Source of the DNA: Rachicladosporium sp. CCFEE 5018
Lineage: Eukaryota; Ascomycota; Dothideomycetes; Cladosporiales; Cladosporiaceae
Reading direction: 5' to 3'
Assembly (NCBI GenBank): GCA_002077045.2
Contig: KZ111143.1
Span: 1,154,491-1,214,753, forward strand
DNA length: 60,263 bases
Part shown: positions 10,201 to 21,200 of the stretch, piece by piece
How positions within the stretch are numbered: the first letter of the stretch is position 1
Layout: each line of letters begins with the position of its first letter
Notes under the pieces: model-generated
Told to the model about the DNA's origin: nothing
The model's input: only the letters and a program-made list of their open reading frames with translations
Databases searched by the model: none
Position numbers and translations under genes: made by a program

Positions 10201-13200
10201 CTTTCCAGTCGACGCGCCCATCTCGAACTTCACGAGCATTGGTGTAGACCAGCCACATCGACAAGACATCTATGAAACACCTGATGATGATGTGTCTGAC
10301 AAGGTCATCTTTGTGCTCAATAACATGTCTAAGAGAAACCTTGAAGAGAAATTCAAGGATCTGAAAGGCGCACTCGAGCAACGGCATCACCCGTGGTTTG
10401 CGCACTACTTGGTCGAAGAGCTGGCTAAGTCGCAGCCCAACTACCAAGCGCTGTACTTGCAGCTTCTCGAGAATTTTGATCAGAAAGCACTCTGGACGGA
10501 AGTGCTACGCGAGACGTACCTCAGTTGCGCCAAGATGTTGAATGCGCAAGCTACCATGGACTCGCCGCAAGAACGTACAAGTCTGAAGAGCCTCGCAGGC
10601 TGGCTTGGGTCACTCACACTCGCTCGCAATCTGCCGATACTGCACCGTAACCTTTCTGTGAAGGACCTACTTCTGGAAGCCTACGACAGCCAGCGACTCA
10701 TCATCGCCATCCCGTTCACATGCAAGGTTCTTGTGCATGCGGCCAAGTCGAGCATCTTTCAGCCGCCGAATCCATGGTTGATGGAGCTGCTCGGCTTTCT
10801 TGCTGAGCTATACTACATGCCGGAACTCAAGCTCAATCAGAAGTTCGAGATTGAGGTCTTGTGCAAGGAGCTTAGTCTCGACATCAACAAGATCACACCT
10901 CTCGATGTGATCAGCTCGAGGCCACCATTGCACGAGATGAATATGCTTCAGCAGTACGTACCCGAAGGTGGGCCTGACGGCTTCGGTGAGATGCATCTCA
11001 TGGGCCTGTCCAAGAGGGCCGCAAGCGAGCGCTTCACTCCAGAGGCAGTCATAGCAGCTCTGCCGGACCTGGGCAACGTGCTCCAGATCCCACAGGCTGC
11101 TGGCAATGTGACGCAACCGCAGCTTCGCACCATCTTCATCAACGCGGCACAACAGGCGATCTACGAGATCATTGCACCAGTCGTGGAACGTTCAGTGACC
11201 ATTGCGGCTATCGCGACCGCGGAGCTGATCCAGAAGGACTTCGCTGTCGAAAGCGACGTGGAGAAGCTGCGGACTGCCGCTCATACTATGGGCAGGAGCT
11301 TGTCAGGCAGTCTTGCACTCGTGACTTGCAAGGAGCCACTACGGATGAGTATAATGAACAACATTCGCATGTTGGCATCGACTAGCCTACCCGTCCAGCT
11401 GCCGGAAGGTCAGATCTTGATGTTCGTAAACGACAACATTGACACGGTGTGCAGTCTTGTCGAGCAGGCAGCTGAAGAGCACTCATTGTCAGAGGCAGAC
11501 GCACAGCTGCAGCAGGCCGTCGAGATCCGGCGTCAGCACAACGAGCAGCGACCGAATGAGCCGTACAACAATCCTCCGATCACGCGCTGGTCGCAGCTCA
11601 TCCCAGAGCCGTTCAGTCAGCAGCTCGGTGGGCTCAATGAACAGCAGTATGGCATTTACCAGGACTTTGGCCGCGTCAAAGGCACGGCTGTGGCTTCTGC
11701 ACAGGCTATCAGCAGTGGTGTCGCCGATGCAAGCCGTCAGCTCGAGAACATCGTCTCCGACACAAGCTACCTGTCGAACCTGCAGACACCTGCCGACATG
11801 CATGCGGTGCCAAGAGCCGTTCCACAACAGCGGATGCAACAGCTTGCGGGGCAAGGTCCAGCAGGTCAGCACGGCATGAACGGCTACGCAGAGTCCATCG
11901 GCCAGACAATCAGGAACATGCTGGACAACCTACAACAAGCGTGTCGTGAGGCTAGCGAGCAACACATCTCCGAGATTGCCAGCGACTCGACTGTGCGCAG
12001 ACTATTCGAGCAGCTGGTGAACATCATCGACGTGACGCCAGGCAAAGAGGATCTTATCATCGCCACTGCGCAGGAGATACTAGGCCGCGTGTACCATTTC
12101 CCTGGAAAACGACTTGAGATTGAAGTCTTGGTCAGGTTCCTGACTAGTCTGTGCCGTATGTCGGTACACACTATGCGCTACATCACCTCGCATCTCGCCA
12201 TGCAAGAGGACGACAGGATCTTCAATGCACCTGTGACTGTTGTCATGGTCTCAGAGCGTCTCATGGACGTCGACCAGATCGACATGCTTACAGCGAAGGC
12301 ATTGAGACAGAAGCGAGTGGCAGCCTTGCCTTTCCTGAGCGAGTTCGTATCTGAAGTAATCCTTGGCAATAGCGCAGTGCGTGCCTTCCGCTCGGACTTC
12401 ACGCAGTCTTACGAGGCGCTGAGCGACTGGCTTGCGCAAGAGCCAGATCTGGTTACTGGGCTTGAGATCATGGCAAAGCTGCAGCTGCCAACCGATCAGC
12501 CCAACGGCCTGCCCAGCCCGCCACTGTCCGAGAAGCAGGATCAGCTAGAGTACATCTTTGAGGAGTGGATCCACCTACAGCGCAAGAGGTCGCCGCAACG
12601 TGCTACCATCGCGTACGCACAGCAGCTGCATGCTCAGCATGTGCTCGACACCGAGGAGGAGGCTATCAAGTTCTTCCGCTGTTGCATCGAGCTGGCGACC
12701 AACGCTCACGAGCGCGCGCTGTCATTGCCCTTCCCGACCAGCGATGGGCCATACTTGCAGGTCGATGCGCTTGCGCAGCTGATTGCTGTACTAGTCGTGC
12801 ACCAAAGTTCGGACAACTCAGCTTCGCCCACCCGACTGTTCGCCTCGATCATGCGACTGATCTTCATGGTCTTCGCAAGCGAGTACGCGAAGCTGCAAGA
12901 GCGATTCCCAGCTAGAGTCTACTTCCGCCTCTTCAGCTCGCTACTTTGCAGTATGCACGATATTCGCCAACGACTCAGCGACTCAGAGCGCGCTGAGATC
13001 CTCTCGAGCTTCGCGATGACTTTCGAGGCTTTGCAGCCGAAGCACTTCGAGGGCTTCGCATTCAGCTGGCTGACTCTGGTGTCGCAACGATTGTTCCTGC
13101 CGATGATGCTGCAGCCCTCTGGCCGCCGGACGGGGACTTGGGACGCGTTCTTGCGCATTCTGGGAGCACTATTCAGGTTCTTCGGGCTTGCTGCGAACGA

Positions 13201-14026
13201 GGGCGAGAGCAATGGGTCGCTTAGGATGCTGTACCCGGGTATCTGCCGGCTGATGCTTATGTTGCACCGTGACTACCCGGAGTTTTTAATCGAGAATCAC
13301 GCAGTCCTCAACGCGATGATCCCTGAGAGAGTCTCGCAGTTGCACAATCTCGTCAATAGTGCGGCGACTCAAGTGGTGATGAGCGAACAGCCCGATCCGT
13401 TCGAGCGCGGCCTGAAGATCAATCGACTGGACCAGGTTCGGCAGCTGCCTGCAGTGCACACCGATCACGCCAAGATCCTGCAAGATGCTGGCCTCTCCAC
13501 ACATCTGGAGAAGGCGCTCGAAGGCTCCGATGGCGACGTTCGCACCATCCTGGCATTCGTCGACAGGCCGACCAAGCCAATCGACACGCACACCCTCAAC
13601 GTTCTTGTCCTCCATCTCGCCGTCGTCGCAACAAAAGCCAGCACCGTCTTCTCCGCCGCCTCGCCTCCAGCTCGCCTCCTAGACCGCCTCCTCACCCTTT
13701 CCCGCCCGGAGCTGCGCTTCCACCTCCTCTGCGCCCTGACCAACCAGCTCCGCTACGTCAACGGCCACACGCAGTACTTCAGCACCGCCATGGTGCATTT
13801 CTTCAGCGCCGGGAGTGAGGACTTGCGCCAGGCAATGCTAGGCGTGTTTGTCAACAGACTGAGTATGGCTAGGCCGCATCCTTGGGGCTTGTTGGTGACT
13901 ATGCTGGAGGTTATCAAGAATCCTAGTTATGATGTCTGGGGCATGCCGTGGGTGAAGGCGCATGGGCAGGTGGAGAATATGTTGATGACGCTTGTGCAGC
14001 ATCAGGAGAGGGTGGGAAGTACTTAG
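7221..14026 (+). CDS. NOT1: CCR4-NOT complex scaffold subunit Not1 (CNOT1)
   Basis: Not1 is the large scaffold on which the CCR4-NOT deadenylase assembles; it controls mRNA decay and translation. I model two exons, 7221-8016 and 8103-14026, joined in phase 1 (AAG G|GT GAC), giving 2239 residues, typical for filamentous fungi. The first ~120 residues are a disordered Ser/Pro/Thr-rich leader. The HEAT-repeat N-terminal part follows. The MIF4G-like Caf1-binding region begins near residue 1000 (NLEEKFKDLKGALEQRHHPW, LLENFDQKALW). A DUF3819-like CNOT9-binding helical bundle lies near 1280-1420 (AQQAIYEIIAPVVERSVTIA). The C-terminal Not1 superfamily domain occupies about 1830-2220 and ends with the FVNRLSMARPHPWGLLVT motif near the terminus. 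Essential in yeasts; no damage is visible. Confidence 0.97.
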
Positions 14027-14704
14027 AAAGCTGCTGCACGGGCTTTCAGGTTGAAGAAGCAGGGTCTGGGAAGGGGAGCGATGCAGCGGCGAGAGACACA
14101 TCAGCTGAGGAGATGAAGCGGTTGATGGGGAGGATAGAAAGTCTGGGTTCATTCGGCGTACAGGGACGGTCGTTCTTCTTGGGGGAAGATTTGGAGGCAA
14201 TGAAAGAGGACTGTTGTATGCTAGAGAGCTTGCATTGGGAGGTGCGTGTCGATCACTCAAGACGATATGAGGAAAGTCGGCGCCAGGGGGGGATATGTAG
14301 AATAGCAGTACGTGTATAATGTGACTTGGACCAAATTCGTGGCGTGCAAGTACATTCCTCTCACCTCTTCCGCGCTTTGAAGCTGAGCTTGAACACTGAC
14401 AGTCGTTCATTGATGCAGATTGAACTGGACTGACGAGTGACACCAACCAAGGTCACCATGCTACGTAAGGCAGGCGGCGATAGGTGGACATACATATAGT
14501 CATTATGTTTACTCAAACTATCTCAATGCCTCGTACATTGACACAGCCAGATACAAGTAGCCTCCCATTTTACCGCATCGCCTAGAACGCCAGAAGCCAG
14601 TGTGTTCGTCCTTGACGCCAATTCGCCCATCGGCTTCTTGCCTTCGTCGATCCAAGTATACAAGTTTTGCCGTGTACCAAGAATTCCAGTTTGCGACCAC
14701 CTTC
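14027..14704. other. Intergenic between convergent NOT1 and DUF7137-like gene
   Basis: This 678 bp holds the 3' regions of two convergent genes. I see no gene in it. A long open frame on the minus strand (13838-14446) is mostly the antisense of the NOT1 3' end. Confidence 0.55.
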
Positions 14705-15643
14705 TCAGAATACCCCAGCAACCCCAGCGAACCACCCAAAGCTCAGCACCGTGACTCCCACCACCCCAAGCAAGACAGCCCAAGTCTGCCTCTCTAGTGT
14801 ACTAACACCATTACAAGTCGCGCACACAAAATCGCTCAACGGCGTGTAAGCCTGCGGACTATACATCCCAAACGTAAACTGACTATACGTGCCCAAATAC
14901 CCCGCCGCCGGCGCCGCAGTCACATCCTTCGCCGCATCATGTATGATCAACGTGTACTTCTCCGTCAGCAGCGGGATCGTAGCATTGCTCTGATACGCGC
15001 CCGTGTCCCATAGTATGGTCTGCGTTGGTTGGAAGGTTTGGTTCATGCTGATGGTGTAGGTGGCTTGGTTCGCGGAGCAGGAGGCGAGGATGTCTATGTA
15101 TGAGGGGGTTGCGGAGAGGGAGGTGTAGTTCCAGGCGAAGGTTATGTAGTCGGCGATTTTGTAGTAGGAGGCGGGGGACATGGCGTTGGGGGTTATCATG
15201 CTGACGCCGCCGGCGGGGAGGCGCGGGTCGTAGGAGGTTACGGCTGTGTTTGTGGTTTGCGTGCCGGTGCGGCGGTTGGTGCCGGTTGCTGTGCCTGTCT
15301 GGCGCGCTGTGCCTGTGCCTGAGGAGCCGGAGCTGCCTCCTGTCGTTTCAATGGAGCCGACTGTGTTTGTCGCGGTTGAGTCTCCGCCTGTGGAGGTGAG
15401 GGGCGGGAGGGTCTCGGTGTTGTCGGTGTTGGTAGGATCGGCGGTCGAGCTCTCTGGTGTGTCGGTCGGGGTGGTGGAGAAGGAAAGGTTGAAGCTGGTC
15501 TTTGTGGCTGCGTCCTGTCGCTCAACGAGCTCTGGCTCTGCATCTCGTCTGAGAGCCTCGGCGGGTTCTCGCTTGTCCCATGGCCATGCTGATGAAGCAG
15601 CAGCGAGTGCCGTCGCTGCTGCTAGTATTGTTGATGTCCGCAT
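14705..15643 (-). CDS. DUF7137-like secreted/membrane-anchored surface protein
   Basis: This is a single exon of 312 residues. It starts MRTSTILAAATALAAASSAW, a clear signal peptide. Next come an acidic/basic stretch with possible dibasic processing (DKREP, ALRRDAE), then about 90 residues very rich in Thr, Ser and Gly (residues 55-140), likely heavily O-glycosylated. A folded domain follows (about 140-275: GGVSMITPNAMSPASYYKIADYITFAWNYTSL and on), with several N-glycosylation sequons and four Cys, as in fungal DUF7137 proteins. The C-terminus has a hydrophobic segment (WAVLLGVVGVTVLSFGWFAGV) that fits a membrane span or GPI signal. It probably sits at the plasma membrane or wall. The biochemical function is unknown. 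Confidence 0.75.
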   Translation of the reverse strand: MRTSTILAAATALAAASSAWPWDKREPAEALRRDAEPELVERQDAATKTSFNLSFSTTPTDTPESSTADPTNTDNTETLPPLTSTGGDSTATNTVGSIETTGGSSGSSGTGTARQTGTATGTNRRTGTQTTNTAVTSYDPRLPAGGVSMITPNAMSPASYYKIADYITFAWNYTSLSATPSYIDILASCSANQATYTISMNQTFQPTQTILWDTGAYQSNATIPLLTEKYTLIIHDAAKDVTAAPAAGYLGTYSQFTFGMYSPQAYTPLSDFVCATCNGVSTLERQTWAVLLGVVGVTVLSFGWFAGVAGVF

Positions 15644-16406
15644 GCTTGCGGAATGTGTGTGATGTGTTTCTCCGTCCTCTTACTCCCCAAGCCTGACTGC
15701 ACGCAAATCGCGGCAAAGCCGGCGTGTAGCGCGCGTCTCCTCTTGCCACTTCTCACCGACAATGCAGTCCGGCTTCCCCTGCAGTACCTCAGGAGATCAC
15801 ACCGGTAACGAGAGATGGTGTTGAAGCGAGCGTGTTGTTCAATGTGGTGAGCGTAGTGGCAATGGTGAGGCGTACTACGACGACTTTCCTGCAGTGATGG
15901 TCAACACTGCACTGCTGCAGGGGGCACGGTCCCTGTCGCTATTCCTGGCGCACAGACTTCCGGACGATCTACGTACTTTCAACATGAACAATCTCTCTCG
16001 CTCCTTGAGGTTTAGATTTTCCTGTCGGATTCATTTACATGGCTCATTCGCTATCAGGTGGCGATGCCATCTTCTGACTATGGACTAATGCCAGAACACG
16101 AGGCTTTTGGATGTGATTATACTGTAGCTGATGCATTGCGTCTCCCCGGCGATTGAGAAAGCGCCACAAAGCTTGTCCTCGAGCCGCAAGACCCCACAGC
16201 AACTGCATCAAAGATGTCAGATTTGGGTGCTGCGTTCTCGAACAGACGCAGTCAATATGTTCACGGTACATACACACTATGAGTCGTGCCGGAGACTGAC
16301 CAGGGACTTGATACATGTTGCATCAGACATTGTCGAGGCATGGCAACACAGCGATGTCCGCAAACATGCAGCGCCTGCGGCAGGGCTATGATGAGATATC
16401 TCCTTA
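15644..16406. other. Intergenic, no supported gene
   Basis: This 763 bp lies upstream of the DUF7137-like gene and downstream of the F-box-like gene. The short open frames on either strand (61-105 codons) have no recognisable domain or splice support. Confidence 0.55.
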
Positions 16407-17465
16407 TTAGCACCTTGTTATCTCCAGTTTGTTCTTCTCTGTCTTGCTCTGTCCAACGCTGCCTGAAGCTGCCCTACTCTGCTCATCGGTATCCTGATGA
16501 ACCTCGCAAGTCAACTGCGACTCCAAACCGAGCTCATACCTTACATCCTCCCCATCTGAATTCGTCCGTACCCAATAGTCGCCACAGCATTGCGAGTACT
16601 TAGAAGCATGTAACGCTACAGCTTTGTCCAAGACCGCTTGATCAAAGTCGTACGGCAGCTTGTTTTGGTCGCTTCGCCTGGTCAGAGTATAACACCCACT
16701 ACTCAGCATCTTTATGATTTCACCGAGAGCGAATGGTTTCCTCGAAGTCCAATGGAGCGCGCCATGCTTTCCTCCCCAGTAGTGCTCCAAGCTCAGGCTC
16801 TTGAGATACTTTTGTCCGCCGAACGCATGTTGCAAGTGGTACGAATACGTGCTGTCAGCTCCGACCACAGCCGACAGGACATGGACCCTCAGTCTGCTGA
16901 GATTCGAGAATCTGCCCGTAAACCGATTGAGAGCGCGACGCGTTTCCTCTCTTTGTCTATGGCTGCCTGGGTAGCAGACTTCGATGCTGCGGATATTCGC
17001 CAGATTGGCTGAGCCGGCCGTGTCGAGGAACGTGCATTCATTTGATGATTGAGAGAAGGAGAACGTCGTGTTCCGATACAGAGCTTGTGTTCCCTCTGCT
17101 GCAAAACGCTTGTTCACCAGTAGCGGGGACTTTTGTTCTGGACAGTCTCCGGCCGAGAGGACTTTGCGGTTGCCGAGTCGACAAAAGTAGCGATACCAAT
17201 CACTAGGCACCTCGAAAAGGGTCTCCGCATATACGAAAGACATTATCTCGCTGAAGAGTTCGGCGGGAAGAGCTCCGAGCAGATTTGAACCTGGCACATA
17301 GTCATCTGCGAGGGCCAGGCTGGCTACTGCTTCCTCGAGGGAAGCAGCTGTGCACTCCGTTGTTGTAGATCCGGTCTCAGAGCATACTGAGGCACGGCGT
17401 GAATCCGGCGCCGGGCTGGCTCGCCATTTGCACCCACCGGAGACTTGCTGTTGTCCAATCTTCAT
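16407..17465 (-). CDS. F-box-like protein of unknown target
   Basis: I start at the ATG giving MKIGQQQVSGG (352 residues). The frame is open 40 codons further upstream, but that extension is hydrophobic and unlike the rest. Residues about 60-110 (LLGALPAELFSEIMSFVY, then a conserved-looking SPLLVNKRFAAEGTQALYRNTTFSF) follow the pattern of fungal F-box-like proteins, where LPxEL..I begins the F-box and the LLVNKR..EG..LYR..TF line follows it. The rest has Leu-rich segments such as RFSNLSRLRVHV and YLKSLSLEHYWGG, then a polar Ser/Glu tail. Such proteins usually act as substrate adaptors of SCF ubiquitin ligases. This is inference from the pattern; no substrate can be named. Confidence 0.6.
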   Translation of the reverse strand: MKIGQQQVSGGCKWRASPAPDSRRASVCSETGSTTTECTAASLEEAVASLALADDYVPGSNLLGALPAELFSEIMSFVYAETLFEVPSDWYRYFCRLGNRKVLSAGDCPEQKSPLLVNKRFAAEGTQALYRNTTFSFSQSSNECTFLDTAGSANLANIRSIEVCYPGSHRQREETRRALNRFTGRFSNLSRLRVHVLSAVVGADSTYSYHLQHAFGGQKYLKSLSLEHYWGGKHGALHWTSRKPFALGEIIKMLSSGCYTLTRRSDQNKLPYDFDQAVLDKAVALHASKYSQCCGDYWVRTNSDGEDVRYELGLESQLTCEVHQDTDEQSRAASGSVGQSKTEKNKLEITRC

Positions 17466-18228
17466 ATTGTGTGATGCGAGGAGAGTAGAATGAACATGCA
17501 GAAGTAGGATGGAGTATACTAAACTTGACTTCGACTCATATAGCCCGTGAGAGATCTGAGGACGGAAGTAAGAGTACTTTGACAATGTGTGAGTCTACCG
17601 CTCTCAGTCCAATGGCGCGCTACAGGTGGGTCAACGTAGTTGAGCATGACTGAACTTGCTTGACTGGTTGCTTGACATCTCCAGAGCACATCGCATTCCC
17701 AGGCGGCCCTCGTGGTAAGTATGAGTTGCAATCTCCCGTGCTATACTTGCTCGCCTACGCACGTCTACACGCGGCTGTCCATAGTCGTCATCTGACGAGA
17801 TGATCACGTTAGTCGTACGTGATGCAGACACTCGGTAGTGAGAATTGTGTGGTTACACGGCATCAACAGCTATGCGACTGACTCTCGAGGTGATTGGTCC
17901 CAGTCCTCATTCACCATGGCGATACAATTCGATTGGTTGTTGAGCTCACTCTGACACCTCGTGCACCCTTCAGACATCATATTGATGATCATATCTTGAT
18001 GCTCTTCTGTTGCATGTTCGGATGGATAAGAGTTCACGTTAAGGTTCGGCAAGGCATCTCCCCGTCTCGGCGGGAGAGTCTCGACAGGCATCATCAGTCA
18101 GCAGGCAGGCGATGTCACAAGCAGCCAATCAGTCATGGGCTCTCTTGTCGTCGAGCTCATCTCTACGTCCTACTGCGACATCCTCCTCCTCTGTTCCTAG
18201 TATTACAACTTCTGTATTGCGGCCTCGC
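17466..18228. other. Divergent intergenic region, F-box-like gene and ATG11
   Basis: This 763 bp separates two divergently transcribed genes and should hold both promoters. I see no gene. An alternative in-frame ATG for ATG11 lies at 18112. Confidence 0.55.
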
Positions 18229-21200
18229 ATGTCGGTGCAAATACTCATAGGTCACACCGGCCAGCGTCTGACCCTAGAGGACCCTGACGTCACTGATCTC
18301 GATGGACTGCGCAACTGGATAAGTCAACAGACTGGTATACAGCCGAAGGCGCAGGTGTTGCTGAGGTCTACTGGGAAGCAAGCGACGAGTCAGAGCCTGC
18401 TTACTGAGGCGGAGCTGTTTTGTTTTGATTCGAGACTATCGCAGGGCAAGGACTCGGTTGGGAGGGCTACAGCTCAGCATGGAGGACCGGACGAGAAGTA
18501 CAAGCCTGGCAGTCCACCAGATACGATAGGGAACCAGAGTGATCTGCAAGCATGGCAGACTCTGTTCAGACTGCGCAAGAGCTGGGCTTCTGCGCTGCTA
18601 AATGGGTGTACCAAGGTTGCCCAGCAAGCGGAGCGATATCAGGACGAGGAGGCTGTGATCGCAAAAAGCCTGAACGTTGTGGTCGCGAGTCTACAGCAGC
18701 ATATCAAGGGTGGACAGAAGAAGTATGACTCGGTTGCAGCTTGGGCGGACGACATCCTGCGGGAGCAGGAAGGGCACGTGCAGGGCTGGGAGCATAATCT
18801 GGACAGTCTGAGGAGCATACCTGCAAGAGCTGAGTTTACGCGCTTCGTCCAAGCCTCCAGTCAGAGCTCTCGAAGACTGTCACAGCAGGGCAACATTGCA
18901 ACGTTGCAAGGATTCGTCGACTTGCCGCGCACACGCAAGGCAGCTGGTGCAGCGAAGCGCATCACCGATGAGCTCACAGCCCGACTGAATGACCTGCAGA
19001 GCCGTCTAGACAATGCTTCGAGGCAGGCCGACGAACTTCGGCAGGCTGTCGGCCAAGTCGGCAAGCAAGACGTATCCTATCTCGAGTCCGAGTCGGAGGC
19101 AGCCCAGCTCTTAGGTGAGATTCGGGTAGCCGCTAACAAGGTCTCATCAGACTTCGATCATATCCAATCGCTACCTCGACAGGACACGAAGTCTGTGGCT
19201 GCGGCGTCGAAGTTGGCGATGCTGCATACGCGCAACTACCTGCCGAACCTGGTCGAGTTCTCCGCAGAGATGAACGAGTTAGTCGATAAGTATCGAGATC
19301 GCAAGCAGCAAGCCAGTGAGACCGCTCTCGAACACATGCAAGTGCTGTCTCGCATCGAAAATCAGCTCGCCGGCTTGTATGCAGACACCGAAGGCTTCGG
19401 ACTAGCTGAGGAAGATCAGCAGGCATTCGTGTCAGTGGGCGTGATAGCGCGACTCCCGTCTGTATACGGACAGCTTCTTGTCGAGTCGGTGCGACGTCGC
19501 GAGTGGGTAGCGAAGATGAAGCGGGATACTATTACTTTACAAGAGGAGGTCGCCACGTACCAGGAAGAGGAGGAGAAACGACGCAAGAAGTGGATGCGAT
19601 CCGTCGAGGATGTGGTCAATGTTGAGTCTCTGCAGTCTAGTAGAGCACTTGGCATTGAGCTGAGTCTGCAGAATGAAGGCGGTAGCTGGCCTATGGTCAC
19701 TCGTCAAGAGCTAGCAGACTATCTCGAGGTTCTGGTACAAGTCTACGGAGAAGGGCCAGTGACAGAAGAAATGGATGCTGCGATCAAGGAACTCGACAGG
19801 CCAACTCGCAAGCAGATCAAACACGCCAAAGCGTTCAAGAACGGTAGCATGCACGAAGCTGCTTTCGGCGATACCTCACTTCTGCTCCGAGGAGATGAGC
19901 AGCACAGGTCAATTCGCGATATGAACACGCGGCTTGAAGAGGAGCTCAAGGGTCAGAAGAGTCGAGTTCGGAAGCTGGAGGATCTACTGCACCGCTCAAC
20001 ACAAAGCAGCCGTGCGAGTGGAGGCGAGATGTTCACACCGGCCACATTCTCCGCTGGCACAGCCACCCCTCCATCTTTGTCCACGCCACTACCATCTGGC
20101 GAGTTGCCTCGGAGCGCATCAACAAAGCACCGACGTCTTTCGTCTACCCAGGCGATCGATGGGCAGTCCACGCAGAAGCTCGCTCGTCGCATTGTAGACC
20201 TCGAGGCTGAGCTACACACTACTCGTGAAGAAGTCAAAAGCCGGAAGAACTCCGACGTTGAAGCGCAGAAGCAGGTCGACGAAGCTGTGTCCACCAAGAA
20301 GGATCTTATGGAGAACATGGAGGCACAACAGAGGGAGTTTGCTACTGAGCGGAGGAATCTAGAGGCTGAGCTTAGAGAGGCAAGAGAACGAGTCGAGGAG
20401 GTCGAGACCGAAGTCGAGCGGCTCATGGGAAGTCGGGAGGACGAGCGAGGTGGCAGTGAGCAGAGGGTCACTATGCTCGAAGCGGAGATCGAGAGGATGA
20501 AGCAGGATGCTGACGGACACGCTGGACGTGCCGCTAATGAGCAGGCTGCACGCGAGAACTTAGAGAGCAAGTTAGCAGTGGCAGAGCGAGCTAGAAACAC
20601 AGCAGAAGACACAGTACAACAGATGAAGATCGAACGGGAAGCTGCAAGAGAGGCCGAAGCGGAGCAGCTCGAGCGACTGACGGCGGCCCATGCACAGCTA
20701 TCCACCAACGATGGGATACCGATCGGGATCGCCGCAATGGCAGTCGCGCTGGAAGAGTTGACGCGAAAGGCTGTTGCGCATGCGAAAGACCTGACGGACG
20801 CCGTGGCATTTGCGAAGTCGGAGAATGCAATCCTGCAGTCAACGAACGACACTCAGAGGAGTGAGCTTCAAGACGCTATGCAAAACCGAACCAAGTTCGA
20901 GGAAGAGGCAAGAGGTCTCGAGAGTCGACTTGCGTCAGAACAGGCGGCGACTACATCACTACAGCAACAGCTCCAGGATGAGCAGACGCAGCTGAAGAGC
21001 CTGCGCAGCAAATTTGCAGAAGGCGAGACAGGCTCCGACGCACTCCGTCAACGCGTTGCGGACGAGGAGCTCAAAGTGATCAAGCTATCGTCTGAGCTGG
21101 CCCAATCGAAGTCGCATGCTAACAGCCTCGACGTCGAGCTGACACGTCTGCAGAAGTCGCACAAGATGCAGGAGATCGACGTCGAAGTCATGACTGATCG

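Noticed and set aside
19953..20852. 299-codon open frame on the minus strand
   Set aside because: It is Ser/Ala-rich and lies wholly antisense to the coiled-coil part of ATG11, whose codon bias opens the opposite strand.
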